Positions 17,781-28,240 of a stretch of DNA of 37,491 bases are shown piece after piece. Positions within the stretch are counted from its first letter, which is position 1, and every line of letters starts with the position of its first letter. The notes beneath the pieces were generated by a model, which worked only from the letters and a program-made list of their open reading frames with translations, made no database searches and was not told the origin of the DNA. The position numbers and the translations under genes were made by a program. Source of the DNA: Blattamonas nauphoetae (taxonomy: Eukaryota > Preaxostyla > Oxymonadida); assembly GCA_033064195.1 (NCBI GenBank), contig JARBJD010000520.1, positions 1-37,491 of the forward strand, written 5' to 3'.

Positions 17781-20678
17781 ATGACAGAGGATTCACTTGA
17801 GAACAATATGTTGGAGTATCTGGACACTCTTGACTCAGAAACAGCGGAATCTGTCGAATTCCCAGATCTCCAGCTCACATCAATTGACTTCCTCTTGGAA
17901 CCACTCTCACTCTTTACAAATCTGAAATCATTGAATCTTTCTGGAAACAAACTCGATCGATTGCCATGCTTGAAAGAGATAGGGTCACTCAAAGAAATCA
18001 ACCTGTCTGGAAACCCGATAGCAGAGAAACGCCCATTCGATGAAACGTTTTCAACGGATATTCTCTATCCTCAAACAGCTGTCATTTTAAATAATGAAGG
18101 TTTTTCTACTTCCACTCTTCATCGTCACAATGTTTATCACTTTGCCTGATAGCGATGTACATGGTGAAAAATCTCCGTGTTGAGGATTCCCTGACAAAAG
18201 ATGACTTTGAAGGTATCACATTTTTAACTTATTTTACCTTTCTTATCCACCCTTCACCCTTTCTTCAAGAGTCAATCAGACTCTTCGACAGTGTTAATGA
18301 GTTGAAACAACCAGCAGAGAATACGGATGAAGAAGATAGTGCATCTGGTGATATGTTCACTGAGAATGCCCAAAATATTACTGTGCAACTGGATGAATTC
18401 ATGGCCAGTCTGTTTTATTTCATCAATACTGATTCACACCATTTTTTTATCTCAAGACAACAAGTGTACCGACATTCAAAAGAAAATACTTGTCTTATTT
18501 ACACGATCTGAATTCATAGATCTCTCCTTCATCGGTTTGTAGCACGCTCCGATCATCTCTCCAGCGTTTTCGCAATTTCTTCACAACACTTTTGATGAAT
18601 CGGACAATCATCATAACCTCGGATCTACATTTGATGTACTCGTCTCGTCTTTTACACGAACTCGTGATATGGCAATACAGCAGCTGAAACTTCAAATTGC
18701 TGATGCCGAAGATGACAAAGAAGTAGGTATCCGACAAACAGTTAATGTACTTGCCGAGGAAGAGGAGAGAATCCAGGGAGAATGGACGAAATTGGATCAA
18801 GAGATAAAGAGATTGCAGACAGAGAGGGAAACACTTGAAGCAGAAAAACAACTTTTCGAGACAGAAAAGTCCCATTTCCTAACAGACTCTTCCGAAATCC
18901 ATCAAGATTTGATTGAGCAATCACCTGAGGAACAACCCCAAAACGAAGAACTCCCAAAGCCGACCGAGGAACAAGACTCACATTTGGATGATTCACTCTC
19001 TCTAGAACAGGATCCAGAGACTAAGCCAGAAGAAACTCGCAATTTAACTACTGTAACACCGATTGATAATGCTGAAGAAGAGAAAATCGATAATATTCAA
19101 CCACAAGAAGAGGAAGAACAAATTCCTCCTCAAACTACAACACCGTCACGAGACAGGCCCAATGTCGTTCAACAAACCCCAAAGGGTATCAGTTCATCTC
19201 GATCTTCGGTAACTTCATTGACTGGAAAGAAGAATAGTGCCAAGAAAACAGAGAAGGGTTCTGAACCGAAGAGGAAGACACTCACCACGTTCCAAATGGA
19301 GGATATCATTGCAGAGGCCTATGCAAACAAGAAAGTTTCATCTTCTCTTTTTGTAACTCTTTTTCCTCAGCGTTATGACCAAAAATGTCGACAAACCAAC
19401 CAACCAATCGAACCTCTCTCAAAATACCTTCTCATCTTCCTTAATCAACGCTATGGCCTTAAGACTCTCATTTCCGACTATTTTTATGCCCTCACGCTGA
19501 ATGGGTACGGTCGACAACAACTTAGAAGCTACATGCGCGGATTGGAGGAAAGTCTCGAAATCGGATCAGGTGAAGGCTCCAAAGATGATCAAGACAAAGG
19601 GCAATATGACAGCATCACATCAAATAACGTAGCTGTGTTTGTCAGCACGGTTTACGGTCTGGTTGATGATGAATTCTGTGAAGTTGAGAAACAGCTGAAA
19701 CAGACGATATATTTGCTCCTTCGACAGATTGTGTTCGAGCAACTGCAGGAACGAAGAGGGGAAGACAGCACGAAGATTGACCGAGGGATTGTGGGAGGGA
19801 AGGAAGCGGACGGGGAGATGGAGCGAATTATGAGAGGGAAAGTTGGGGAGAGGCTCTACGACGAGGTCATGCTTGGTCTGAGCGAGACAAAGAACACTAA
19901 ACGTCAAGCGAAGGCAAGAGAGGGAAGTCTGTATGGCGTGGGAGAGATCAGTGGGAGGAAAGAGATGAGGAAGAGAGAGGACGATGGGGGGAGGGTGAGT
20001 GAGAGGGAGTGGAGAGGGGTGATTGAGGGATTGTTGGAAAATGAATTTGAGCAGAAGAACTTGATGAAGATCGTTGAAGATGCAGCCGTCAGAGAAGAAA
20101 AGCGAGAAGAAGCAGCGAGACAAGCAAAGGAGAACAAAGATTCGAGTCGAAGCACTCGACAGTCCATCGCATCAGCAACGTCACTCGCCCGCCGACCCAA
20201 CGAAACACGAACACCAAAGCGACCGTCAGCGCAGCCAGTCAGTGAGGAGACGGGGCCTGCCAAGAGGAAGTCCATTCCAACAGGACTGTTTGTGAAATGT
20301 GTGCTCGATTTCCAACTCTTCAGTCACATCACCTTCCTCCAGCCGTTCCGTGCTGTCTTTGACGTTGTGAAGCAGTCGCTGGCTCAGACACAGTCAACCG
20401 CTCCGGCCGACGTGGGAGTGCCTTCGAATGTGATGGACGAGGACCAGTTCTTCCTCCTCACAAGCGAGATTCTCACGCTTTTGGAGGACAAGCGGAAGGA
20501 GGCGGGGAAGGACCAGCAGTGGCCGAATGGGCTCACAGACGAGGACATCATCACAGTCGCACAGCAGAAGATTGAGTCGATCCCGGAGTATTCACCAGCA
20601 CAGATCACATATACGCAGATCGTCAATGCTTTTTCTGACGAGATTATTGAGTTAGCGTCCTATTCGGATGCTTCATGA
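17781..20678 (+). CDS. LRR plus coiled-coil protein, five exons (flagellar type?)
   Basis: Exons 17781-18099, 18153-18212, 18270-18407, 18457-18534 and 18565-20678 join in phase to 902 codons plus TGA. The introns are 53, 57, 49 and 30 bp, all GT...AG. Exon 1 holds two to three leucine-rich repeats (LKSLNLSGNKLDRLPCLKEI, then LKEINLSGNPI). Exon 5 opens with a helical part and a coiled coil (LDQEIKRLQTERETLEAEKQ). An acidic Gln/Glu/Pro linker follows, then a helical domain with the YLLIFLNQRYGLKTL pattern, and a Lys/Arg/Glu-rich region. Proteins pairing a short LRR with a helical YLxxxYGLKxL domain are common among flagellar and basal-body proteins of protists, so that role is a fair inference. 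The 30-bp intron (18535-18564) is the least certain piece: without it a stop lies at 18540. Confidence 0.7.
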
Positions 20679-20864
20679 TTCATTTATCACTTCAACCTCT
20701 GATGTTCTTATGTTTTGATTCATGAATCGTCTGAGGCATCTGAAAGTCTGCATCGTCTAGAACGACAGATTTCTAACGTACAGAGACGTTGCCTGGCATG
20801 TGTCCGGATCGTGCATGTTCAGCGACAAGATGACTCGATCAACCCCCAATATTTACTCAATTCG

Positions 20865-22858
20865 ATGTGTCTTGGACTCATACTTTCATTATTCTCTGTT
20901 CAAAAAGCAATTGGTTTGTCACCCTTTCTTATTTCAATTTCCCAGATGTATATGTGATCAACACTGGAAATGATGATCAATGTTCCAAAAGTTCCAGATT
21001 GAATCCATGTGCCACCATCCCTCATGCATTTTCTCTCGGAACTGCAACATCTACAGATATAAAATTACTTTCATCAACAACACTCTTTTCTCAACTTATT
21101 GTGACCGAAAAGAACTCATCACTTTCTTCATCCGACAAATCTGCACTGTCTACTTTATCTGTATCAGAAGCAGGCGGAATTACTCATACAAAAACTTCAA
21201 CGACTTCATTCTTGCTTTCATCGCTCGTTGTCGAATTATCGTCGTCATCTACGGCGTCATCATTTCTGTCATTCGCTGGTGGATCACTAGAAGTGGAATC
21301 AGTCAAAGTTACTGCTAATAGCGATGCATCTATATCTTTTTGTTCTCTTAGTGGAGGTTCAGCAGTCTTTACCTCACTTGTATTCACTGATTTTGTGTTT
21401 ACGAAACAGCCAATCCAAGTTGATAGTGGTCATCTCAATCTTGTCTCCGTTGAAGTCACGAACACAAAAACATCATCCCACACATCTTTCATCAAAGTTA
21501 CCGGCCCATCTTCCAAACTCAGCATTTCCGGTCAATTGAAAGGAAAAGACCCCAAAGGCACGATCATGAGCCTGTGCAACCTTGGATACTGTGCTCACTT
21601 GATTGAAGGAAGCAATGGAGCAGAATTGGAGATGACCGAGAACGCTGAGATCTCGTCATTCACGTCCACACAAGGCCTTCTCTCAGCAATCTCCTGGGCA
21701 GCCACCAACCAGCCTGTCTCCCTCTCCGGCGTCATCATCCTCAACCGCTTCTCCCCACGCACGACCGACGCCCCAACCATCAACCACCCAGCAGCGATTA
21801 TCCTCGATTGCTCTGCTTTTGACCTCAACGAGCCACACATTTCAGTGTCTGGTCTTTCGGCGCAAAGGAATTTGTTCACATCAACACCCTCCGATCAGCA
21901 GGCCTACCTCCTCCTCACCACCACGTCTGTTTCGTCCGCACTCGCTGTATCATATACTGATTGGACTGCGGCCCGATTTTTCTCAGATTTGGGGGAGACG
22001 GATGTGTGTTGTGTGGAGAGGGAGAACGAGAAGGAGACGTTCTCGTCGTTGATGACAGTGATTCAGGAGATCGGAGCAGGTCGAGATGTCATCGTTGACG
22101 CTGCTGGAGAGGATGCCGATGGGTGTGGTGTGGTGCTGAACAAGGAGCGAGGAGGGTCTTGCGCAACCGTCGCTGTTGCTCTTCAAAACATGGACGAACT
22201 GACACACACCATCCACATCGACCAATCCGCTCACAACGGCCAGATCCTCCGCTTTGAACAAAGCACCCTCGTCACTCTCACCTCTCTCGACAGATCCAAC
22301 CCCGCCGAACTGCACCTGTCTGCTCCAGCCGAGATTCCGTCGGACGCGAGAGCTGTGTTCGAAGCACTTGGCGTGGGCAAGGTGGTTGTGACTGGACTGA
22401 CGATCTGTGCGGATGATCTCGATCGACTCGGCATGTTCCTTGTCGCTGGGACGGGAAGTTTGGCAATCTCAGAATGCGACATCTTGTTCGGTCAATCAGC
22501 ATCGAATTCTGAAGCAGAGGCCAATTCTGTCATGTCTGAGCCGTTTGAGACATTTGAGATCACACCTGAGACGATCATCAAAGACAATGCCACTTTGTTC
22601 ATCATCGACAGCGATGCTGAACTTGAGATGGAGTGGAGTGAGGCTGACGAGGAGAGGGGGGAGAGGCACAGATTCACTATCCATGCAGCAAAGCTCCGAG
22701 GATCACCAAAGAGACATAGCAGACAATTCACTGGAATTAACTATGCTGGAAAGGGTAGAAAAACAAGAGGAGGACACAGAAGGAGTCGGACTTCGAGACT
22801 TCAATGGCATGATGATAAAGCACAGATCCGGATTGATCCCACCAATGAAACAAGTTAA
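20865..22858 (+). CDS. Secreted beta-helix-like protein with 32-bp intron
   Basis: Exon 1 (20865-20913) encodes a signal peptide, MCLGLILSLFSVQKAI. Intron 20914-20945 (32 bp, GTTTGT...CCCAG) is removed in phase, and exon 2 (20946-22858) begins DVYVINTGNDDQCSKSSRLNPC. The total is 653 aa. The body has short Ser/Thr/Val-rich beta strands in a repeating pattern (SSLVVELSSSSTASSFLSFAGG and similar), typical of right-handed parallel beta-helix surface proteins. A Cys-rich start (CSKSSRLNPCATIPHAF) marks the first rung. No transmembrane helix follows in this frame. The last about 60 residues turn very basic, while the plus-one frame (to 22928) reads more naturally from about 22700. A missed intron or a frame slip near the 3' end is therefore likely. 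It probably acts at the cell surface or is secreted. Confidence 0.7.
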
Positions 22859-23087
22859 TCCATTTCCTCGTTTATTTTACAATTTTGTTTCTGACATCAA
22901 TATCTCCTTTCGTTCAATGACCCATTGAGAATCCTGTAAACTAGCGAAGAAAGGGCCCGGGATCGTCATTCGCTAATTCCTTATCTAAATTACTGAACTT
23001 CCAGTTCTTTTTATTATACTCACATCTTTGTTGCAAATCCTCCACTCCTGTTATTCGTACTCCCCAGTTTCAAGCCATTGTACCCAC

Positions 23088-23600
23088 ATGACGACATTCG
23101 CCACACCTCATCATCATTTCTCAGAGGAATATTGTAAGCTGTCGGAAAATTCATGGGAAACACTCTCATGTTCACTCTTACTCCTCTGCTACGATTCAGC
23201 AACAACAGAAATGCTGACACCGCAAGTTGCCAACTTCTTTTCGTATCTTTCGCATACAATTGATTTGACGTTGGTTGAGGGTATATACGCCTCTATTTAT
23301 TTCATCCGTGCATTCACAACGGATTCATCGGACACATCGATACAACTCGCCCTGACTGAGGAAAATTTCGGAACCTTCCTCTTAGTCTGTGCCATGGAAG
23401 CAGTCAAAATGTTACGAGACCAATCAATCCCCAACAAGTTCTGGGCGGACTCATTTGAAATGGAAAGTTCTGTTTTGAACTCGTCTGAAACAATTTTTCT
23501 AAATTGTATCAAACACAACCTTTTCATTGATGAGGACGTCTTTATGTCGTATCATAGTTTCCTTGTACAAAAACCAGTTGCTGTCTCTTGTCTGAAGTAG
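23088..23600 (+). CDS. Cyclin-like protein, N-terminal cyclin box (divergent)
   Basis: A 170-aa protein taking the ATG at 23088 (the frame is open 20 codons upstream). After a polar leader, residues about 30-160 read as the helices of a PHO80/Pcl-type cyclin box. The SLVEGIYASIYFIRAF-type helix stands where ALVYIDR normally lies. Next come a helix with LLVCAMEAVKMLRD, then PNKFWADSFEM matching the DxxxxNxxWA turn, then ETIFLNCIKHNLFIDEDVFMSYHSFL matching ExxFLxxxxFxLxV. Length and domain order fit a single-box cyclin that would bind and activate a CDK partner. The stop is 44 bases before the large fold-back element, so its 3' untranslated region may include transposon DNA. The family call is from pattern memory. 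Confidence 0.6.
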   Translation: MTTFATPHHHFSEEYCKLSENSWETLSCSLLLLCYDSATTEMLTPQVANFFSYLSHTIDLTLVEGIYASIYFIRAFTTDSSDTSIQLALTEENFGTFLLVCAMEAVKMLRDQSIPNKFWADSFEMESSVLNSSETIFLNCIKHNLFIDEDVFMSYHSFLVQKPVAVSCLK

Positions 23601-23644
23601 TACAGAAGAGACCATGGAATTTCATTCGAAATTTTACCCATTTA

Positions 23645-24432
23645 CAGTCTGTTTCAAAAAGATCTCCAACTGTTGCAAAAAATTGAGATTTGTTTCAAAA
23701 AGATGGATGATCGACTCGATACTCTCTCCCATAATACTGCTTTTCCAGTCTGGACCCCTTTCCGAACCAGACTTTTCTCTTTTTTTCGTGTGTATTGATA
23801 GACAGATAATGGCAGAAAAGATGGTCTGTCTTCTTTGTAGAGAAAGAAAAACACATTTTGTTGAGATTTTCTGACATTTATTCTCTTTCATTTTTCTGGC
23901 TCTCATTATTCTTCTCTTTCTCAGAAAGGCCTCGATCCTTCATCAAAATGAGAAATTACTCGGTGGTTTGCATTTTATTCATTGTTACATTCATATGATG
24001 TGAAGTGATGCACTCCTCCCTTTCGCATCATCACTTGGCCATTTTTATCGATTTCTCACTCTTTTCTTGTCATTATTTTCCATAGTATCACCTTCTAGGC
24101 GCCATTCCGAATGATCTTACAGATTTTTATTGAACAACAAGCTCACAATCAGCACAAAACACATGTTCCGACTCTCTCTCTTCACAGCGATTTGATCGGA
24201 TTTCCACATGTTTTCTCTTTCATTCTCATACTTTTACGCAGATATTTTAACTAATTCTTGCGAACTGATCAGTTGTCCAAGACGTGCCTTCTCGAGTTCT
24301 CCAAGTCGTCTCCACACTGCCAATATCCATCTTGAAAGTCCATTTTATTTTCCTACGCGTCCATTCTATTCGAGTCTTCTCTGACCTCTTTTCATCGCCG
24401 TTTCACTCCCTATTTGTGTCTCAACTGCCGCT
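23645..24432 (+). repeat. Left arm of the fold-back element
   Basis: Inverted partner of 24719-25507. The inner end is near CAACTGCCGCT. Confidence 0.85.
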
Positions 24433-24718
24433 TCACAAAAGCCTTTATCAAATCTTTTGAATGAAATTGGTTATCGATAAAAACTTGACCTTTTCGTCAC
24501 ATCGACACATCCCTGCCCCCTGTTTCTCATCAATAGACCATGTGACGTTCGTACGGTGACGCTTGGAATCTCAAACCCTTTTCGTCAGATCTCTCTTCAT
24601 CACATTTTTTCACATCGATCAAATCACTTCATCACAATACAGACTCTCCATTCCACCTTGGGTCCATTGTGTTTTTATTTCTGTCAAGAGGAAAAAGAGT
24701 TAAAAAAAGAAGTCGTCC

Positions 24719-25507
24719 AGCGGCAGTTGAGACACAAATAGGGAGTGAAACGGCGATGAAAAAGAGGTCAGAGAAGACTCGAATAGAATGGACGCGTAGG
24801 AAAATAAAATGGACTTTCAAGATGGATATTGGCAGTGTGGAGACGACTTGGAGAACTCGAGAAGGCACGTCTTGGACAACTGATCAGTTCGCAAGAATTA
24901 GTTAAAATATCTGCGTAAAAGTATGAGAATGAAAGAGAAAACATGTGGAAATCCGATCAAATCGCTGTGAAGAGAGAGAGTCGGAACATGTGTTTTGTGC
25001 TGATTGTGAGCTTGTTGTTCAATAAAAATCTGTAAGATCATTCGGAATGGCGCCTAGAAGGTGATACTATGGAAAATAATGACAAGAAAAGAGTGAGAAA
25101 TCGATAAAAATGGCCAAGTGATGATGCGAAAGGGAGGAGTGCATCACTTCACATCATATGAATGTAACAATGAATAAAATGCAAACCACCGAGTAATTTC
25201 TCATTTTGATGAAGGATCGAGGCCTTTCTGAGAAAGAGAAGAATAATGAGAGCCAGAAAAATGAAAGAGAATAAATGTCAGAAAATCTCAACAAAATGTG
25301 TTTTTCTTTCTCTACAAAGAAGACAGACCATCTTTTCTGCCATTATCTGTCTATCAATACACACGAAAAAAAGAGAAAAGTCTGGTTCGGAAAGGGGTCC
25401 AGACTGGAAAAGCAGTATTATGGGAGAGAGTATCGAGTCGATCATCCATCTTTTTGAAACAAATCTCAATTTTTTGCAACAGTTGGAGATCTTTTTGAAA
25501 CAGACTG
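24719..25507 (-). repeat. Right arm of the fold-back element
   Basis: Inverted partner of 23645-24432; one base longer. Confidence 0.85.
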
Positions 25508-25582
25508 TATTCACTTTTCTTTATCTCCCTTTCACGTCACATATCATCACTTGTATTTTCTTCATCTCTTTATTCAACTTCA

Positions 25583-25807
25583 TTTCAAAAAGCACAACCC
25601 CAGTTGCAAATTGTTTTTGAGCATTGTAAGCATTTTTATCTCATCCTATTGACAGATCGTCGTGTTGAGCTGCCCAAAAGTTTGATTGAATATTTTCCTA
25701 TCAGTCTTGTAAAGGTTTCCGATACGTACACTCTAAAACATCACAATTTTGACCCAAGACAATCATCAATCCTCTCATCTTTCAACTCTAATCAAAGCGT
25801 CATCTGA
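25583..25807 (+). other. Possible exon remnant after the fold-back element
   Basis: The frame is open without a clear ATG. A 30-bp GTAAGC...GACAG stretch at 25626-25655 could splice out in phase, joining FEH to YRRVELPKSLIEYFPISLVK. It may be the tail of a gene whose 5' part was displaced by the fold-back element, or a 5' exon of the next gene. The evidence is weak. Confidence 0.3.
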
Positions 25808-25846
25808 ACATCTCAACAACTGATTATCATCAAACTCGAAATAGGT

Positions 25847-27265
25847 ATGGAGAAGATCGATCAACTTAGCAAAGACTATGAAATGAAATTACATCAACTG
25901 TGTCAGCAATTGCGTGATTTAGAAATCCAAAAGCGTCGTCTGGAAGACTGGGAAATGGAATTAACAAATCGAGAGATTCGTCTTCTTCAACGAGAACACG
26001 CTTACATCACATCATTTCGTTCTCATCTTCTCAAAAAAGATGAATTAACCGAGTCCAGAGGAGATCCAGAGGATAAAATTGATCGACTCTCACGAGATTT
26101 CGGAGTTCTTGTATCTATCCTCTCACGATCTAACCGTGAAATAGAAGCTGCGTTTCCTCAGGCAGACCTTATCTACTGTGCAAACCCTTCCTCTTCAATG
26201 CACATTCCACATCATTCTGAACTACAACAGAATTTACAAGAAGATCACCTTATATTGGAGCAGGATCCAGAAATGATCGCCACTGAACCATCTGAGTTTG
26301 GGCAGAACAAAGAAGCATTATCAAAATCTTCTATGTTTGATCCAAACACAGACAATCAATCCAAATCGTTCACCACAAACATTCAGCCAAATGTTCCCGC
26401 ACACACACTTACATCAGAATTCGGATCCAACCAGTCTATCACTTCTCCATCTGTATTCAAGAGTGACACACAGACCGTCCCATCTGGCCCTATGTTCGGA
26501 GCAGGACAAAACATCACATTCATGCCAAACCCTCACTTCTGGCAAACCGTACGGCCCTTACCAGCAGCATCGGTGATCGGAAAGAAAGAATCCACAACAG
26601 GACCCGGCAAAAACTGTCAAACGTCAAAGACACCGAGTGAAAGACAGATACAAGCAACAGATTCTCAAATCCAGCCGGTCCTTGATCTGTCACAGTTTCC
26701 AATGCCACCACCGATCATTCCCCACAATGTCTCTTCAACCAATCCCCTTGAATTACTGCCACCAAACGAAGGAAACCATGAAACAGCAGAGTCCGGGCTC
26801 ATTGAAACCAGTCCGAAGATCCCAACAAGCTCAGAACCAAACACGGTTGAAGAACAGCCAGTCAATCCTTTCACAATTGACACAAATGTGGACTGCCCAG
26901 CAGACATCCAACAGACCAGTGCTCAACTCGTCGATCCTGTCCCACCGATCGTCCAATCATTCTCAGAGAACAAGCCCGCTCCAGCACAGGTCACCCCTCC
27001 TCCAGTCCAACAACCTCAGTCACTGTCAGTCCCAATACATTCTGCTCCAGTTGTAAAAGCTCCTCAGAAATCTGCCAAAAAGAAAAAAAATACAAAGAAA
27101 CCAAAACCAAGTCAAAACTACGATTCATTCAATCAGTCTGATGATGATGAAGATGAATCCTTTGGCTTTGATCCATCTGCTGATGATGATTTGGGGTACA
27201 ATGACGACGATGACGACGATTACCACGATGACGACGATTACCACGATGACGACGATTACGATTGA
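25847..27265 (+). CDS. Coiled-coil protein with acidic DDDDYH tail
   Basis: A 472-aa protein from the ATG at 25847, directly after an AATAG that could be a splice acceptor. Residues 1-85 form a coiled coil (LSKDYEMKLHQLCQQLRDLEIQ and onward). Residues about 110-400 are low-complexity, rich in Pro, Ser, Thr, Gln and Asn. A Lys-rich patch (SAKKKKNTKKPKPS) precedes a strongly acidic tail of Asp with Tyr/His. The tail is encoded by an 18-bp tandem unit (about 27209-27262) translating as YHDDDD-type repeats. No catalytic domain or membrane segment is visible. Acidic tails of this kind are common in chromatin and histone-binding proteins, but that is only analogy. No named family is recognised. It is followed on the same strand by the small spliced gene. 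Confidence 0.65.
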   Translation: MEKIDQLSKDYEMKLHQLCQQLRDLEIQKRRLEDWEMELTNREIRLLQREHAYITSFRSHLLKKDELTESRGDPEDKIDRLSRDFGVLVSILSRSNREIEAAFPQADLIYCANPSSSMHIPHHSELQQNLQEDHLILEQDPEMIATEPSEFGQNKEALSKSSMFDPNTDNQSKSFTTNIQPNVPAHTLTSEFGSNQSITSPSVFKSDTQTVPSGPMFGAGQNITFMPNPHFWQTVRPLPAASVIGKKESTTGPGKNCQTSKTPSERQIQATDSQIQPVLDLSQFPMPPPIIPHNVSSTNPLELLPPNEGNHETAESGLIETSPKIPTSSEPNTVEEQPVNPFTIDTNVDCPADIQQTSAQLVDPVPPIVQSFSENKPAPAQVTPPPVQQPQSLSVPIHSAPVVKAPQKSAKKKKNTKKPKPSQNYDSFNQSDDDEDESFGFDPSADDDLGYNDDDDDDYHDDDDYHDDDDYD

Positions 27266-27411
27266 TGGAACGAATTCAGTGACTGGGAAATGCTAATCGC
27301 GTTAAAAGAATTCCATTACAATTATACAATCAGTTATCTTGTGATATCCTGTTGAAAGGCTCATTTTTCTCCAATGTAACCAAAATTATTGGTCGATCAG
27401 AAAACAGCACA

Positions 27412-27904
27412 ATGTCATTCACTGTTGAGGGTTCACACGTTCAAGAAACTGAAGATCTTATTTCATCTTCATTTGCCAGCCACGGGACATCTGTCGAAAA
27501 GGGTACAATTCTTTCTTTTCTGCATCTTCTTCTCCCATCACAATTTCTCGTTATGTCAAAAGATTACAACCGTCAACCCGACTCAACCATCAGTACATAC
27601 GGCAAAGAGATTGCTGACCTGTTAACGAAACTTTGCCCTGATGACCCAGCGGCTCCTCTTATCCGAGCTCTTACCAGCCGGAGAGACCTACAGGAGGTAA
27701 AAAGGAAAATCGAAGCACAAACACATCCTTGAAGCACTCATTCAACGAGTTCACGAGCTCACCCCTGTGCAAGAAGACCAGAAACGCCTCAACACTCTCT
27801 CAATCGTAAGTGGAAAGATGGTATGGCATTTGGGACAACTCCATTCTCAACAAGCGAAGAATGAGTCCTCGATTGTGATAGAAGCAGAACAAGAACCCGA
27901 ATAG
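27412..27904 (+). CDS. Small spliced host protein, unknown
   Basis: An ATG at 27412 starts MSFTVEGSHVQETEDL. A 60-bp GT...AG intron (27503-27562) joins VEK to DYNRQPD in phase. Coding then runs through KEIADLLTKLCPDDPAAPLIRALTSRRDLQE. At 27697 the good reading changes frame: after a 19-base GT...AG stretch (27697-27715) it resumes in phase as HKHILEALIQRVHELTPVQE and stops at 27902-27904. Either a 19-bp micro-intron or a one-base frame shift is needed. The product would be about 137 aa and helical, with a Leu/Gln-rich C-terminal half resembling a small coiled-coil subunit of a complex. I do not recognise the family. Confidence 0.5.
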
Positions 27905-28240
27905 CACGGAACTCCTGACGTTGGGGTGTTTCTCAATTTATCATTTTCACTTCACAGACAATGCATCATTTGAAAACTAACCGCCAGATTACTCGGTTCA
28001 TGTGAGAACTGTTTCCAATCGTTCGATATCTGGGTATGTCAGACAAAGCATTCTATAAAAAAGGCCAGATCAGCTCCATTCTTCCGCCACAGTGATCCGA
28101 GTGCAGGGTTGTCGGAATGACTTAGTTGTAAGTAAAATGACTTACTTTTTATGTTTTTTCTGTGACTTAAGACTAAGTCGTAAAAAATCAAAAGTAAGTA
28201 AATCGTCCCTTTTTTCTCAAGTTGTGGTCTTGATCAAGAA

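Larger units (their letters stand above)
23645..25507. mobile_element. Fold-back TA-flanked element with about 788-bp inverted arms
   Basis: The 23645-24432 arm is repeated in inverted form at 24719-25507, nearly identical with at least one single-base length difference, around a 286-bp centre. The outer ends begin CAGTCTGTTTCAAAAAG and are flanked by TA at 23643-23644 and 25508-25509, a Tc1/mariner-type end and target duplication. Within each arm GTTTCAAAAAGAT occurs twice, about 41 bases apart, like the paired transposase-binding repeats of Tc1-type elements. No transposase frame exists. The paired 60-90 aa frames in the arms are mirror images of each other and are not genes. The near identity of the arms suggests a recent origin or ongoing arm-to-arm conversion. 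Confidence 0.85.

Noticed and set aside
20283-20360. Additional intron in exon 5 of the LRR gene
   Set aside because: A 44-bp GT...AG stretch is present but would break the reading frame, and the frame is open without it.
23634-25620. Paired 60-90 aa frames (MRARKMKENK... and others) present on both strands
   Set aside because: They are the same DNA read twice through the inverted arms of the fold-back element. No protein family or start context supports them.
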